From NCBI GenBank assembly GCA_014898415.1, contig RCTD01000002.1, positions 2,914,001 to 2,978,000 on the forward strand: a stretch of 64,000 nt of DNA. Direction: 5' to 3'. A program made the translations under genes and the position numbers. The notes under the pieces are model-generated. The model was not told the origin of the DNA and made no database searches. It was given only the letters and a program-made list of their open reading frames with translations. The first letter of the stretch is position 1. Every line of letters begins with the position of its first letter. Of the stretch, positions 1-11,329 are shown piece after piece. The DNA comes from Stromatinia cepivora. Its lineage: Eukaryota > Ascomycota > Leotiomycetes > Helotiales > Sclerotiniaceae.

Positions 1-735
1 AACTAACAGATGTAAACGAATATCAACAATGAATAAGAAGTGTGATTCATTCAATGATATATACTCGATCAGATATAGTATTCTCAGTTGAAAGATTCTT
101 ATAATTTATAACAAAACCAACAAAACATTATATTATAGCTTTGAAGAATCTAATGCGATATCTATGATCAACAATCAAATAGAAGTTATGGTTTGGGTTA
201 AAAGGAGTACAATCTGATATCTGCAAAGAATATAATATATTTGATAATACAATAAAGGTATATACAGATACAGATTAGGCTAATGACAAATATGACCGGA
301 AAAGTGTTTCAGGGAGAGTTATAATATTCTATAAAGGTCTTATATTATAGGCTAATAAGAAACAAGTATCTGTAATTATCTCTAATACAGAATCAGAATA
401 TATTACAATAGCAATGTTCATCAAACAAGGGAGATGAATTATACAAGTGCTCAAAGACCTATTCAGATCAAATTATATTGGAAAGAACGGAGATACAATT
501 CAGATGCTTGATGACAATTAAGGTGTTTTAGTTTTAATCAAGAACCTATATTTGTATAAACGATCTAAATATATAAATATTAGTTATCATTTCATCAGGG
601 ATTTGATAGAAAAGGAGAAAATTGTCATTAATTATATCAATATATATAATATAATTGCCGATAGAATGATGAAGTTTTGTGTAAGGATTGCTTTCAAAAG
701 GTTCAAGAAAATGTTAGGATTAATAATCTAGAAGA
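1..735 (+). pseudogene. Ty1/copia (copia-B) pol remnant: RT end and RNase H
   Basis: The 3' end of a copia polyprotein, cut by the window's left edge. The translation shows the late RT segment (a PTKHY motif followed by a LMRYL-like stretch), then RNase H: a YTDTD motif, a TESEY motif near 391-405, a DDN-like motif followed by a KYINISYHFIRD segment (about 566-610), and a closing ADRMMK. This is the usual copia order. Internal stops fall where the family has Trp or Gln, for example TAG after YTDTD and TGA after KQGR, which fits RIP-type C-to-T change on both strands. The frame ends at TAG near 729-731, about 30 bases before a purine-rich tract and the 3' LTR. It is not the copia-A family found elsewhere in the window, because its RNase H end differs. 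It cannot be functional. Confidence 0.85.
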
Positions 736-763
736 ATCGAATAGGATATCCTTAATAGAGGAG

Positions 764-929
764 TATTGGAAATAAAGCCATTATAAAATTAGAATTGAGG
801 TTACGAGATTACAATAATATACAAACTATATTTGGGGATAACCTCAATTCTACTTCTATTAGAATTATAGATCCTTAGTTCAACCTATATAATCAACAAT
901 ACTACTACTTCCTGTACCAAAAGTTAACA
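764..929 (+). repeat. 3' LTR of copia-B
   Basis: A 166-bp segment just after the copia-B stop. It follows a purine-rich tract (AGAGGAG) and starts TATTGG, explained as a TG-to-TA change of TGTTGG. It ends GTTAACA, which matches a decayed CCAACA inverse of the start. The next five bases, GTTAT, would be the TSD, but the other end lies outside the window, so the boundaries are inferred from one LTR only. Confidence 0.5.
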
Positions 930-1009
930 GTTATTAATATTACAGAAACCAAAGAACTATTTCTTCTTTCCTTTTTCTTTAGATATACCATTTGTTTTTT
1001 TCTTCTTTT

Positions 1010-2050
1010 CTTTTTTACTACTCTTTTTCTTTTATCTTTATTATCGTTTTCCGAAATCATAATATACTTTTTTCATTCAACTTTTCGAGGATTCCAATGA
1101 ATAATATAGCAAAGAGAAGGGGAACAATGATACAAAAGCGAAAGAACAATTTCTCTCTTTTCCTTGATCTTTAATATCATTTTCATTATAATTCTGTATC
1201 CCTATTTGGATTATATAATCAATAATCAATATATTATAAAAATAAAAGATAAATAAAGAACTTATTTTCGAATTTTGCCGATAAATAGTGATATAGTAAT
1301 TTACCAAAAGATAAAGGAAAGTTGGTAAAGGAGTATACAAATAAATACTACAATTCCAATATTGATAATTATTCGGTTTGAAAGAATCAACAAAATATTT
1401 GTTATAGAAATTATATCTTTTAATGATCAACAATTTTATATATCGAATATATAAATGATTGTTTCTTTTTTTATAACTCCCTTCATTTCTTGTTTTGATT
1501 AAAAAGCCAACAATTTTCGATAACTTTTTTTCTCTCTTTTTTTCATTTAATTCATTATTCGAAAAATCCGGTATTAAAGAATTGAATGGATCATTATTAT
1601 TAAATAAAGAAACTCTCTCTCTTTTTTTTCTTTTATTAAACGATCTTTATTTCGATAATTATAAATATAGAATTAATAAAATCTTTCAATTATACAATAG
1701 AATTCAAAAATGAAATCTATCTTCAAATTATTATTTGAATCTATAATAAACAATTAATTATAACAAACAATAATTCCTTTAATAAAGAGAAACGGTTTTT
1801 GAAATAAATGATTATATATTATTTTAGGAATAGATTTAATTAAATTATATTCCTAAAGATCGATATCTTGATTTATTATCTATACTGAATTTATTAATTT
1901 TCTTTGTTCAACTTATTGATCCCTTAAAAGAATATTGGGATCTTCTTTTATATTCAATTTTTTCAAAGTTTTTTTCTCAATTATTGTTTGTTTAATATAA
2001 TTAAAATTCGTTTATTTAGCTTTCTTAAACCCTGAAATCTTAAATATAAT
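1010..2050 (-). pseudogene. Antisense frame of copia-A, copy 1
   Basis: Decayed minus-strand frame, antisense to the element. The best part (1433-1077) has 118 codons without a stop and matches the plus-strand frame at about 6160-6480 of the second copy, including a YNFY.KYFVDS block and an Ile/Tyr/Leu-rich stretch. The family is not recognised. See the copy at 5688-6991 for the reasoning; the frame may be accidental. Confidence 0.3.
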
Positions 2051-2481
2051 AATGATTAATAAAAACTTGATTAAAACAAAAACGAAAATATAAAAAAAGG
2101 ATCTATATATCTTTAAAAATTCATTCATTTTATTTCGCCATTGCGATCAATATACTATAATCTAGCAACTATATATATTCTCAATTGCTATATTGTAGAA
2201 TCAATCATTCATCTGTATTCTCTTGATAAAAAACTTTCTTTTTATTATTCAAAATCTTGATTTCGAAGAATATCGCAAATAGCAAATTGAAAACCAAAAG
2301 AAATTTGCGATTTATATATAATCAAATTCTTCTCTATTTCAAGGGTACTAGGATCATTTTAGATTTATATATTATACTATTCCTTTATTGATATCTATCT
2401 ATAATCACTTTGTATATTCATTTACGAATTATATGAATTACTACTTTCTATATCTTTTCATTTATTTCAAATCATCTTTCG

Positions 2482-2493
2482 ATTTGGGGGGTA
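2482..2493 (+). promoter_or_regulatory. Polypurine tract of copia-A (copy 1)
   Basis: GATTTGGGGGG followed by TA directly before the LTR start. The run of six G also stands next to the LTR in the copies at 5088-5098 and 56818-56830 (as C-runs on the plus strand), which marks it as the plus-strand primer site. Confidence 0.65.
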
Positions 2494-2802
2494 TATTACA
2501 AAAAGCTTTGTGATCCTTTATATCTTATAAAGAATCAAAGTATATACTTTCCAATCGGAATGAAGAATCTACTAGTTCTTATCAATCTATTATTTGATAA
2601 AATAATCTTGATATATTAATAAACAAAGATCTAACCTAATTAAAATATATATCGATTAAATAATTATTCATTTGTTCTATATATACAATTCTTGATTTAT
2701 ATAATCAAAAGTAAATCATTCAATTCTTTTACTCTACCAATTATATATACCATTTATTCCCCAATCCCTGAAAGTGCTCTGTAATTATATTATCCTGTGA
2801 TA
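2494..2802 (+). repeat. copia-A 3' LTR, copy 1 (309 bp)
   Basis: Aligns end to end with the LTRs at 4779-5087, 23972-24280 and 56509-56817; all four come out at 309 bp. The ends here, TATTACAA and CTGTGATA, are decayed forms of a TGTCACGG...CCGTGACA inverted terminus, best preserved at 24273-24280. Confidence 0.85.
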
Positions 2803-3299
2803 CATAGATAATATAATCTCGCGGATAAAAAGATATTATAAATGAAAGAGAGAAGGTTGTAAATGAGAAAATTATATTCTGTAATGAAATTGTATATATA
2901 TTAGTAATAATAATAGAAATATAACAATGCATATATATCATCTTATATATCATTTTATACACTCCTTTTCTGAAATGTAAATAATGAAGTTTGAAGACTC
3001 GAAATAGAATTATTCGATTTGATTGCTAATTTAATTAGCGATATTGATAAATATATATAAAGGAATGTATACTACTCTACAGATTCTTCTAATCAAGATG
3101 AAATTGATAAAAAGGATAAGGACCCGAAATAAATAATAAATAAGAAAAGAATCTGATGAATTATTAAGATATAGATAAAAGCAAAAATTTGATGAATTCA
3201 TTATTATATTTATATGATTTACCATATAGCCTTATAACAATCATAATGAGTATCAATACTTTTCAAACCTAAAAAAAAGTTAAGGATTTCACTGAATAT
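2803..3299. other. A+T-rich spacer, nothing recognised
   Basis: Between the truncated copia-A LTR and the foldback repeat. Only short open frames with unconvincing composition are present, and no family motif or repeat was found. Confidence 0.5.
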
Positions 3300-3509
3300 A
3301 ATAAAAGTAATTTTATTAGATTATATATACATTAATTTAGTTTAAATCTAATACTGATCCAGGTATAAATACTCTATCAATTCTATTCTTCAATCTACAT
3401 TCCTATCGTCTAAAACTCAGAATAAAACTGACAGAGTATTTATACCCGGATCAATATTAAATCTAAACTAAACTAATATATATATAATCTAATAAAATTA
3501 CTTTTGTTA
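3300..3509. repeat. Foldback (inverted-repeat) element, MITE-like
   Basis: Two arms of about 76 bases, 3300-3376 and 3433-3509, are reverse complements of each other with a few transition differences. They flank a spacer of about 56 bases. The arms contain a GATCCAGGTATAAATACTCT-type block on the left and its complement on the right. No protein is encoded. A foldback or MITE is the simplest reading; a hairpin formed by local inversion is the alternative. Confidence 0.6.
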
Positions 3510-3599
3510 CATCTATTGTTTAAAACTCATAGATTACCCTACCCCACATATAACTAATATAGATTTCAAACGAAAATCCAATTAATTAACTTCCCTTAT

Positions 3600-4492
3600 C
3601 TTTCTAATAAGTTTTCTATTTTCTTTTCTAAATCGATACAAAAATAATCTTCTTGAATCAATAAATTCCTTTTCAAATATTTTATTTATAATGATTCATC
3701 ATTTCAATTTCGATGAAACAATATCTGATTATACCACCAATATCGAATTAGCTTGTATATTAAATAAACTATATTGGGCGATTGATCAGAAAAACCCTAT
3801 ATTTCTTATAGTAAACAAAACAAACTTTCATTTTTTTATATCCTTCGTTTATTCTAATACCTCTATATATTTGGAAAGAATGATTTTTAAGTATATCAAT
3901 TACTTTAAAATCTAGATTTTATTCAACCTTAATCATTTTCAACTTCAACATACATAAAAAGCTTTATAACATTTATATAATATATTTTATAAAAATCAAG
4001 AAATCAAAAGAAATAACAAAGTTATTAAGATTAATTATATACTTTACCATTCTATAAAATCATTAAATATTCAAAATAGTTTATTCGATTTGGATTTTAT
4101 AGACAAAACTGTTTCAGAAATTCGATAAGCTTTCAAGAAATTAAAGCTTTATTGCAAAGTAATAAATTAATATAAGAATATTCTTCAGGGAATAATTCCT
4201 ATATAATCTATACCTTTAATAAAACAACAATATTTCACTGAATAGAATATTATACAAAAGTTAAAGAAGGAATAGGATAATAAAGATTAATAATTTCTAA
4301 AAAAGGAAACATCTTTTTATTTACGATTTTCTTAGACTAGATTTCATAAATGTATTAATTCAATTTCAAGGTTTATTATCAATTCTATACCCAAAGGGTA
4401 TTTTGAAGAATAAATCGCTATTACCCTCAGTTTAAATCTTTTAAACTTTCTTTATATTTTATTATAATACAAAGGCGTATTCTATATTATTT
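3600..4492 (+). pseudogene. Decayed copy of an unknown gene family (UF), A+T-rich copy
   Basis: One reading frame stays coherent from before the ATG at 3691 to about 4490. It is broken only by TAA/TAG/TGA, often where Gln or Trp would fit. I do not recognise the family. Its reality is supported by a second copy on the minus strand at 41146-41790: both start with an IHH.N block, then a Met/Ile-Leu-Asn segment, a LN.FQ block, an AF.K..LY.KV block, the identical NILQGII and a QQ.F....N block, in the same order. There is no signal peptide or clear membrane segment. It lies between a foldback repeat and the copia-A element, and has no LTR or TIR of its own that I could find. Function unknown. Confidence 0.5.
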
Positions 4493-4773
4493 CGGATTAA
4501 ATAATCTTTTGATATATCTTATAAAGGATTTAACTTTATTTAAATTCTAATACCACATTAATATAATGAAATATACTTTCGCCTACTTCCATATACAAAA
4601 TATATGAAATATATTTTATATATAAAAAGAATATATAATTTTATTTAAAAACTTAAAAAGGTATTATTGAAAATCTATTTTTTCCGATTTGTAATAAAAA
4701 CTATTATGTATATTATTCTTTTTGTATTAAATCTCAAATACCAATTTCAATCAAACCAAAATCATCTTATAGA
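4493..4773. other. A+T-rich spacer, nothing recognised
   Basis: Between the UF pseudogene and the copia-A target site. Very A+T-rich, with no frame or repeat I could support. Confidence 0.4.
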
Positions 4774-4778
4774 ATATC

Positions 4779-5087
4779 TATCACGGGATAGTATAATTAC
4801 ACAGTACTTTCAGGGATCGTTGAATAGATGGTATACATGATTGATAAAGTAAAAGAATTGAATGATTTGCTCTTAATTATATGAATCAAAAGCTATATAT
4901 ATAGAACAAATAAATAATTATCTAGTCGATATACATTTTAATTAAATTAGATCTTTGTTTATTAGTATATTAAGATTACTTTATCAATTGATAGATTGAT
5001 AAAGGTTAATAGATCCTTCATTCCAATTGGAAAGTATATACTTTGATTCTTCATAAGATATAAAGGATTGTAAAACTTTTCATAATA
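4779..5087 (-). repeat. copia-A 3' LTR (309 bp)
   Basis: Left LTR of the full copia-A element. It begins TATCACGG on the plus strand and is followed by the C-run that is the complement of the polypurine tract. The mate at 23972-24280 has the same length and differs mainly by transitions. Confidence 0.9.
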
Positions 5088-5687
5088 TACCCCCCAAATT
5101 GGAAGACGATCTGAAACAAATAGAAAGATATAGAAAATAGCAATTCATATAATTCGTGAATGAATATATAAGGCGATTATAGATAAACATCAATTAAAGA
5201 TTGATATAATATATAAACCTGAAATAATCCTGGTACTTTTAGAATAGAGAAGAATTTGAGTATATATAAATCGCAAATTTCTTTTGATCTTCGGTTTGTT
5301 ATCTATAATATTCTTTAAAATCAAGATTTTGAATAATAAAAAGAAAGTTTTTTATCAGAAGAATATAGATGAATGATTGATCTTGTAATATAACAATTGA
5401 GAATGCATATAATTGCTAAATTATAATATATTGATTGTGATAATGAAATAAAATAAATGAATTTTTTAAAGGTATATAGATCCTTTTTTTATATTTTCGT
5501 TTTTGTTTTAATTAAGTTTTTATTAATCATTATTATATTTAAGATTTCGGGATTTAAGAAAGCTAAATAAGCGAATCTTAGTTATATTAAGCAAATAGTA
5601 GTTGAGAAGAAAGTTTTGAGAAAGTCGAATGTAAGAGAAGATCTCAATATTCTTTCGAAAAACCAATAAATCGAATAGAGAGAATTA

Positions 5688-6991
5688 ATGAATTCAATAC
5701 AAATAATAAATCAAAATATCGATTTTTGGGAGTATAATTTAATTAAATCTGTTTCTAGAATAATGTATCATCATTTATTTCAAAAACCATTCTTTTTTGT
5801 TGAAGGAATTGTTATTTATTGTAATCAATTATTAGTTATAGATTTAGATAGTAATTTGAAAGTAGATTTTATTCTTGAATTCTGTTGTATGATTAAAAGG
5901 TTTTATTAATCCTATATTTGTAATTATCGAAGTAAAGATCGTTTGATAAAAAAAAGAAAAAAGGGAATGTTTCTTTATCTGATAATGATGATCCATTCGA
6001 TCCTTTAGTGTTGGGTTTTTCGGATGATAAATTAGATGAAGAAAAGAGAGAAAAAAGATTATCGAAAATTGTTGGCTTTTTAGTCAAAACAAAAGATAAA
6101 GGGAATTGTAAAGAAAGAAACGATTATTTATATATTCAATATATGAAATCGTTGATCGCTGGGAGATATAATTTCTATGATAAATATTTTGTTGATTTTT
6201 CCAAACCGAATAATCGTTGGTATTGGAATTGTAATATTTATTTATATACTCTTTTATCAGTTTTTCTTTATCCTTTAATAAATTATTATATCGCTATTTA
6301 TTAACAAAATTCGAAAATAAATTCTTTATTTATCTTTTATCTTTATAATATATTGATTATTAATTGTATAATTTAAATAAGGATACAGAATTGTGATGAA
6401 AATGATATTAAAGATCGAAAAGAAAAGAAAAGTTGTTTTTTTGTTTCTGTATCGTTGTTCCCTTTCTTTTCGTTGTATTATTCATTGGAGTTCTCGAAAA
6501 ACTGAGTAGAAAAAGTATATTATAATTTCGAAGAGCAATAATAAGGATGAGAGAAAAAGAGTGATAAAGAAGAAAAAGAGGAAAGAGTAGATGGTATATC
6601 TAAAGAAAAGGGAAAGAAGGGATAATCCCTTGGTTCCTATGGTATTAATGGTATTAATAGTTTTGGTTGCTCTAATTATTCTTCGTTGCTTGATTGTTAT
6701 GGATAATCCAGAGGCTTTTTTATTTGAACTTCAAATTATTGAATTTAGAAAAAAACTTATTCTTTTTCGAGGACAGGAAGATGAAGAACGGAGAAATGAT
6801 CGATCTTGATTGTTCTTTGTTTCCTAATGAATATAGAATATACGAATTAAAGTATATCATAGAAAAGTATAATAATCTGGAATACTAAATAGGACTTATT
6901 CTATCTATATCAAAGGGAAGAAATACGAGCTCCAAATTGTTATTACTTAAACTTTATAATCGTCGTTATTCAAATTCTATAATCATTGTTA
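5688..6991 (+). pseudogene. Antisense frame between copia-A RNase H and 3' LTR, copy 2
   Basis: A plus-strand frame, opposite to pol. Part one (5688-5909) starts at an ATG and has 73 stop-free codons. Part two (about 5940-6304) is in another frame and contains an acidic-basic KLDEEKREKRLSKI block and a YNFYDKYFVDFSKPNNRW block. A third part (about 6694-6991) contains a YRIYELKYIIEKYNN block. The same blocks in the same order occur in the copy at 57409-58735, and part two also in the copy at 1010-2050. At several sites where one copy has a stop, another has Gln, Arg or Trp. No family is recognised. A frame change between parts one and two could be an indel or an intron. It may be an accessory antisense gene or chance conservation of an element's untranslated region. 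Confidence 0.4.
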
Positions 6992-7157
6992 TTCAAATTT
7001 TATGATTCTATTACTTATATTTTGTAGATTGAAAAGGGATCGGAAATGTTCGAACTTTTGTTTTATAAGATTCTTAATGAGTTTATTAATAGTTATATTA
7101 ATAATCGATAAATAGATTATATAAAAGTTCTCTTTTGAATATTCTTGATATAACCAT
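6989..7157 (-). pseudogene. copia-A RNase H, C-terminal piece
   Basis: The minus-strand translation reads WLYQEYSK, then a KLIKNLIKQKFEHFRSL block and a stop. This is the closing part of a copia RNase H domain. It continues directly from the DIQNIW motif at 18377-18400, from which it is separated by the Ty3 insertion. The uninterrupted counterpart is at about 58752-58958. Confidence 0.85.
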
Positions 7158-7448
7158 TGTGAGAAAGTTGGGATATCAAGGCCTAACATGTAGCTAGTTC
7201 GTAGTCATATAATCATATGACTCTTTGTAGTTAGATATAAAAGAGGGCTCTGCTCCCTTCTCTTTAAAAGAAATCAATTGTTTTCCATTAGTCTTTTTGT
7301 ATTCCATTTATATATAATCTAAACCATTATCTAAACCTACTAGTTTTACTATTTGAAGTCTTTACAATGTAATCTGATCAATTCCAATTCCCATTTCCCT
7401 TTATAGTATACTATCGGGACGCATATATTTCGACCTATCTTTTTTACA
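7158..7448 (+). repeat. Ty3 5' LTR (291 bp)
   Basis: Begins TGTGAGAAAG and ends TTTTTTACA. Aligns base for base in length with 18082-18372. Both contain the GGGCTCTGCTCCC block and a CTATCGGGACGCA block. The differences are mainly C/T and G/A transitions. Confidence 0.92.
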
Positions 7449-7449
7449 A

Positions 7450-7474
7450 TAATGATCTATACAGGATTCAAACT
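7450..7474 (+). promoter_or_regulatory. Primer-binding site of the Ty3 element
   Basis: Begins one base after the 5' LTR: TAATGATCTATACAGGATTC then AAAC. The first TAA is explained as a decayed TGG (complement of CCA). The GGATTC/AAAC part is the complement of a tRNA T-arm (GTTTGAATCC-like), so complementarity would run through the acceptor stem into the T loop. The tRNA identity was not determined. Confidence 0.5.
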
Positions 7475-8136
7475 ATACAGTTTACATTATACAAATATAT
7501 CTGTAAGGAAATTATAATTGAAAAGAAAGTAGAATTAGTAATTTATAGATAAAAAAATAGGATTGATTCTGAAAGGATAATCCTTTCAAAAATGTGGGAT
7601 TGTCAAATTCTAAGTGAAGAAGTTTTGATTATCGAAATTCCTTTACTTATATTTATCCATTATATTGAAGACAAATCATTTTTCAGTAGAATCATTATTT
7701 TACTTTCTACTTTGAGAGGAATATATCGATGAAGGTTTTATTCAGAAATGTAACTAATAATACTAAAAGTATATTAAAACTCCAAATATAATGGAATCCC
7801 TATTTATAAACGAATCATTTATCTTTGCGAGTAAGAAAACTCTAATCCCAAGGACGACCTTGACTGAATACGATCAATTATATTGAAGGACTTTGAATGT
7901 TTTATATATTTTTAAAACTATTTGAATGCTTAAATGTATATTGGAATAATAGGAAGGATTAAATATAGTATATTAAATTATTATCTTTGATATCGGCAAT
8001 CAAAAATTTAAGATATATTTTAAAAAACTTTTAATTGAGGGGTTTGAGATTTATATATTCTTTTGGAAGAAGGAAAACCTTGGGAAAGATTATATATACC
8101 TTTTTCTTTTTTTTGGAGATTTATCAAAGAAAAATT
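7475..8136 (+). other. 5' leader of the Ty3 element
   Basis: About 660 bases between the primer-binding site and the first gag-like codons. No frame is supported; it is likely the untranslated leader. Confidence 0.5.
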
Positions 8137-10300
8137 ATGAATATTGAAAGCTATCGAGAACTAAATATTGAATCAGATTTTAACGAATTGGATATTTTTT
8201 AATCAAATTATAATAATATAATGAATAATTTTGATTTGTTTACGAGATTGAATCTTCTGTAAAATATTCTTCAAGGATTAAAGGATAATATCGTTACTTC
8301 AATTATCAATTCTTTTGAATCCATCGAAGAACTCTTTATTGATGGTAATGGAAATCCTATTAAAAAAGAAGAAAAAACAAAGAAAACCAAAAAAGAAAAA
8401 AAAGTAAATCAATAATAGTAAAATCCATCAAAAATTTCATTTGTTATTCGAATTAAGGATTATATATATATATTCTCTATTATACTATATATTAGGAGTA
8501 CTGCTGCCCCTATTTTCAATGGGATCGATGTATCTGATTTCCTTACAATTTGGGATACCTTGTAAGTTGATTATAATATATCCGATGAGGAGATACGAAT
8601 TCGATTTCTTTGGTACTATAATTATATCATTACTGTTTAAATCAAATTTATACCGGAATACAACTCTATTAGATATAATTGAAAAGAAGGGTTGAGATTA
8701 GTATTACTTCAATACTTTTGTGATTATAATATCTAGTAAATGATAGGCATCCGAAACTTTCTTGATCAATTTGTTAACAATTAGTATAATAAGAATAAAA
8801 AAGATTATAATATAAATTTAATAATAATGAAGAATTATATTACCAAGTTCGCGCTTTCGGCTACTTAATTCATTGATAATCATATAATCACCGAATTCGA
8901 AGCTGAAAGGATATTCCTATGTAGCCTGTATACCTAAATGGGAAAGAAGATTATTAGACAGCTTAAAATTAACCTCGATGATTTTACTTTTATGAATTTC
9001 AAAAGAATAATAAACGAAACCTATAAATAATACTTTTCTGAGGATTCTGTCGCCCGAATTTACAAAAAACCTAAATCTTATCAGACTACTATTTCCTAGG
9101 CTGTATATAAATATATAAAAACCCTATTTATCTCCGATGCCAGTACAAAGTTTTATTCTCAAGAATAAAAGACAAAAAATGTTATGGATGAAATCACTAA
9201 CCTTTTGGATAAATTTAGCATGAATCATCTAAGGGCGAGAATCAAAAGTATAAGGGATTCGAAATTATCCTTTTCATTATTATAATGTCAAACTATTTAT
9301 CAAGAAGGCAATACAAAATACGATAATTATCCTATTCAGGATAAACAGGAGGGAATTCTTTTTGATATAAATAAAACTTACAAAAAGGATTATCTCTATT
9401 ATTATTGCTTTGGAAGATCTTCTTACAATGATAATCACATTATAAAACAAAATTGCCCTAAAAAGATCGATAATATTAATACTGAATTGTATCATTATAA
9501 CGAATACAGAATCTTCATATTTAATCCCAAAGGATATCCCAACCCTTTTCCAATTTTCAAGCAAAAGGACTCTTTAAAAAACCATCAGATTGAAATACAC
9601 ACAAAAACTTATAGACTTGACCAGTAAGAGAAGCGATTGAAGAAACCCAATACTAAGAATAATTCGTCGAATCTTGGAATTTCTAATATTGAAATTATAA
9701 AGGGTATATTTATAAATAATATCAATTATTGAGGAAGGAAAATTATCAACGTTAATATAATTATCCAGTTTAAAGAAACCTTAAGGCCATAAAATTGATT
9801 ATCTAAAAAATCCAAATCGGTAGGATAAAATAGAATTGATAAATCCCAAAAATCGTTAAACATTTTTCGAAAGGTATTATTCAGAATAATAGATCAAATT
9901 GAAAAAAAGAAATTAAAGAAAGAATTTTTTAATGAAAATAAAATTATAGATATTAATAAAAGCGAAGAAGATGAAATAGAAGAATTTTAGGGAAAAAAGG
10001 GCCTTCCTAAATCCAATAAAAATGGTATAATATAAAAGAATAGAACACCCAATTTTCGTATTAGATCTTTAAGAATAAAGAAGCAAATATTAATCATTGT
10101 TTATATTATAAAATCCCCAATAGAAATCTTAAAACAGATTTGCAGAATCGAAATCCTGATAATAATTAGGATTACTTTTATATATATACCAGATCTTCTT
10201 AAATAAACTTTCAAAAAAGCATTAATTGCAGATATCGAAGAATAAAAAAAGCTTTTCAGAAATTCAGAAATCCCTGCCGAAAAAACTGCAATAACCTTAA
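8137..10300 (+). pseudogene. Ty3 gag
   Basis: Structural capsid/nucleocapsid gene. The frame with codons starting at positions 1 mod 3 reads through a capsid-type block near 8497-8560 (a TAAPIFNGIDVSDFLTIWD motif, typical of fungal Ty3 Gag) and a downstream acidic segment. A zinc-knuckle-like YYC.GRSS....H.....CPK block lies at about 9396-9462; the first Cys is not preserved. Stops interrupt it, mostly where Gln or Trp would fit. It lies directly upstream of the protease and in the same frame phase, as expected for a Gag-PR unit. The exact start is not determinable because the 5' part is eroded. Confidence 0.7.
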
Positions 10301-10339
10301 CAATTATTAATTATTTAAACGCCTCCTCTAATTATCAAT

Positions 10340-10720
10340 CAAAAGAAATATACAATATACCTATTATCATTATAATCCTTATAGATAAGAATATCAAGAT
10401 TAACAATATTATCGATTCGGGATCAACAATCAATATAATGAACCTAAAAGTTGTAAAAGAATTGGAACTTATAATACACAAATATAAAACAATAATAATT
10501 ACTCCTGATAGGAATACCATTACTTTATATAAATTAATTAAAGATATGGAAATCAATTTTGAAGGAGTTAAAAATATTGTCGATATCTTTGTCTTGAATA
10601 ATATCAAAGATTTATTATTATTAAAGATGTTATATCTATTTACAAAAAAAATCGATTTTGAATATAAAAAAGATGAATAGGTTATATAGGTTATTAATAA
10701 TAATGATATTAATAAAGCCG
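10340..10720 (+). pseudogene. Ty3 aspartic protease
   Basis: Retroviral-type aspartic protease that would cut the polyprotein. The catalytic motif survives as IIDSGSTINIM at about 10405-10440. After it comes a long open stretch (10438-10680) with a NIVDIFVLNNIKDLLLLKM block, where retropepsins have the FVVE...LILGRP region. The ILG flap motif is not recognisable. It is in the same frame phase as gag and a different one from the RT that follows, so an indel or a programmed shift separates them. Confidence 0.75.
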
Positions 10721-11329
10721 ATTGCTAAACAATTAAACCAAAACACAAAACAAATATTATAAAGGTTGATTTTGAAAAATCGGGAAAAGAATAAACAATA
10801 CAAATCCTAGGGATTGTACCAATAATCTCCCAAAAATCCTAAATATCATCAAAAATGAAAGGAAATTTGAAGAATTCATTAAAAACCATTTCCCAGAACT
10901 CCTGATTAATATTCCAAATTTTAAAACAGTCTTAAATTCTATAAAGTTTAGTATGGATATCATTTGAATTGGCCTTGATTTTGATATCGAAGATATATTT
11001 AATAATATTAAGGATTCGGAATTAAAGGGATTTCAGGAATACTTTGTTGTTAATAGTATTCATTTCGATTTGGAAGAGTTTAAGGCAGAAAACGATGTCT
11101 GGGAGAAACTAATCAATATTAAATCCGAAATTCTTGTTCTGGTCAATAATGTATATAAGAAAAAGAAGAACAAAATAAATCTTCGAATGAAATAGAATAT
11201 ATCGATAAAGAAATCCCAAAAGGTGATTTTAATTGATTAGAATTGGAATATATAAAATACCCTAAATATCAATCATCAAATCCCTTTTCGAAGTATTTGA
11301 TATTATATTTCGATATCAGATCTAAAGGT

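Larger units (their letters stand above)
962..2802 (+). mobile_element. 5'-truncated copia-A element (3' non-pol region plus 3' LTR)
   Basis: This stretch is the reverse complement of 4779-6619, the 3' part of the full copia-A element: shared landmarks run from the region around 6600 to the LTR. It holds only the segment between RNase H and the 3' LTR; the pol part is missing. The copy begins abruptly about 30 bases after the copia-B LTR, so it was truncated or interrupted on the left. Together with 4779-6619 it forms a large inverted repeat with a centre of about 2 kb. Confidence 0.8.

Noticed and set aside
6591..6809. Hydrophobic frame MVYLKKRERR... as a small membrane protein gene
   Set aside because: Not open in the other copia-A copies, and it overlaps a better conserved antisense frame in another phase.
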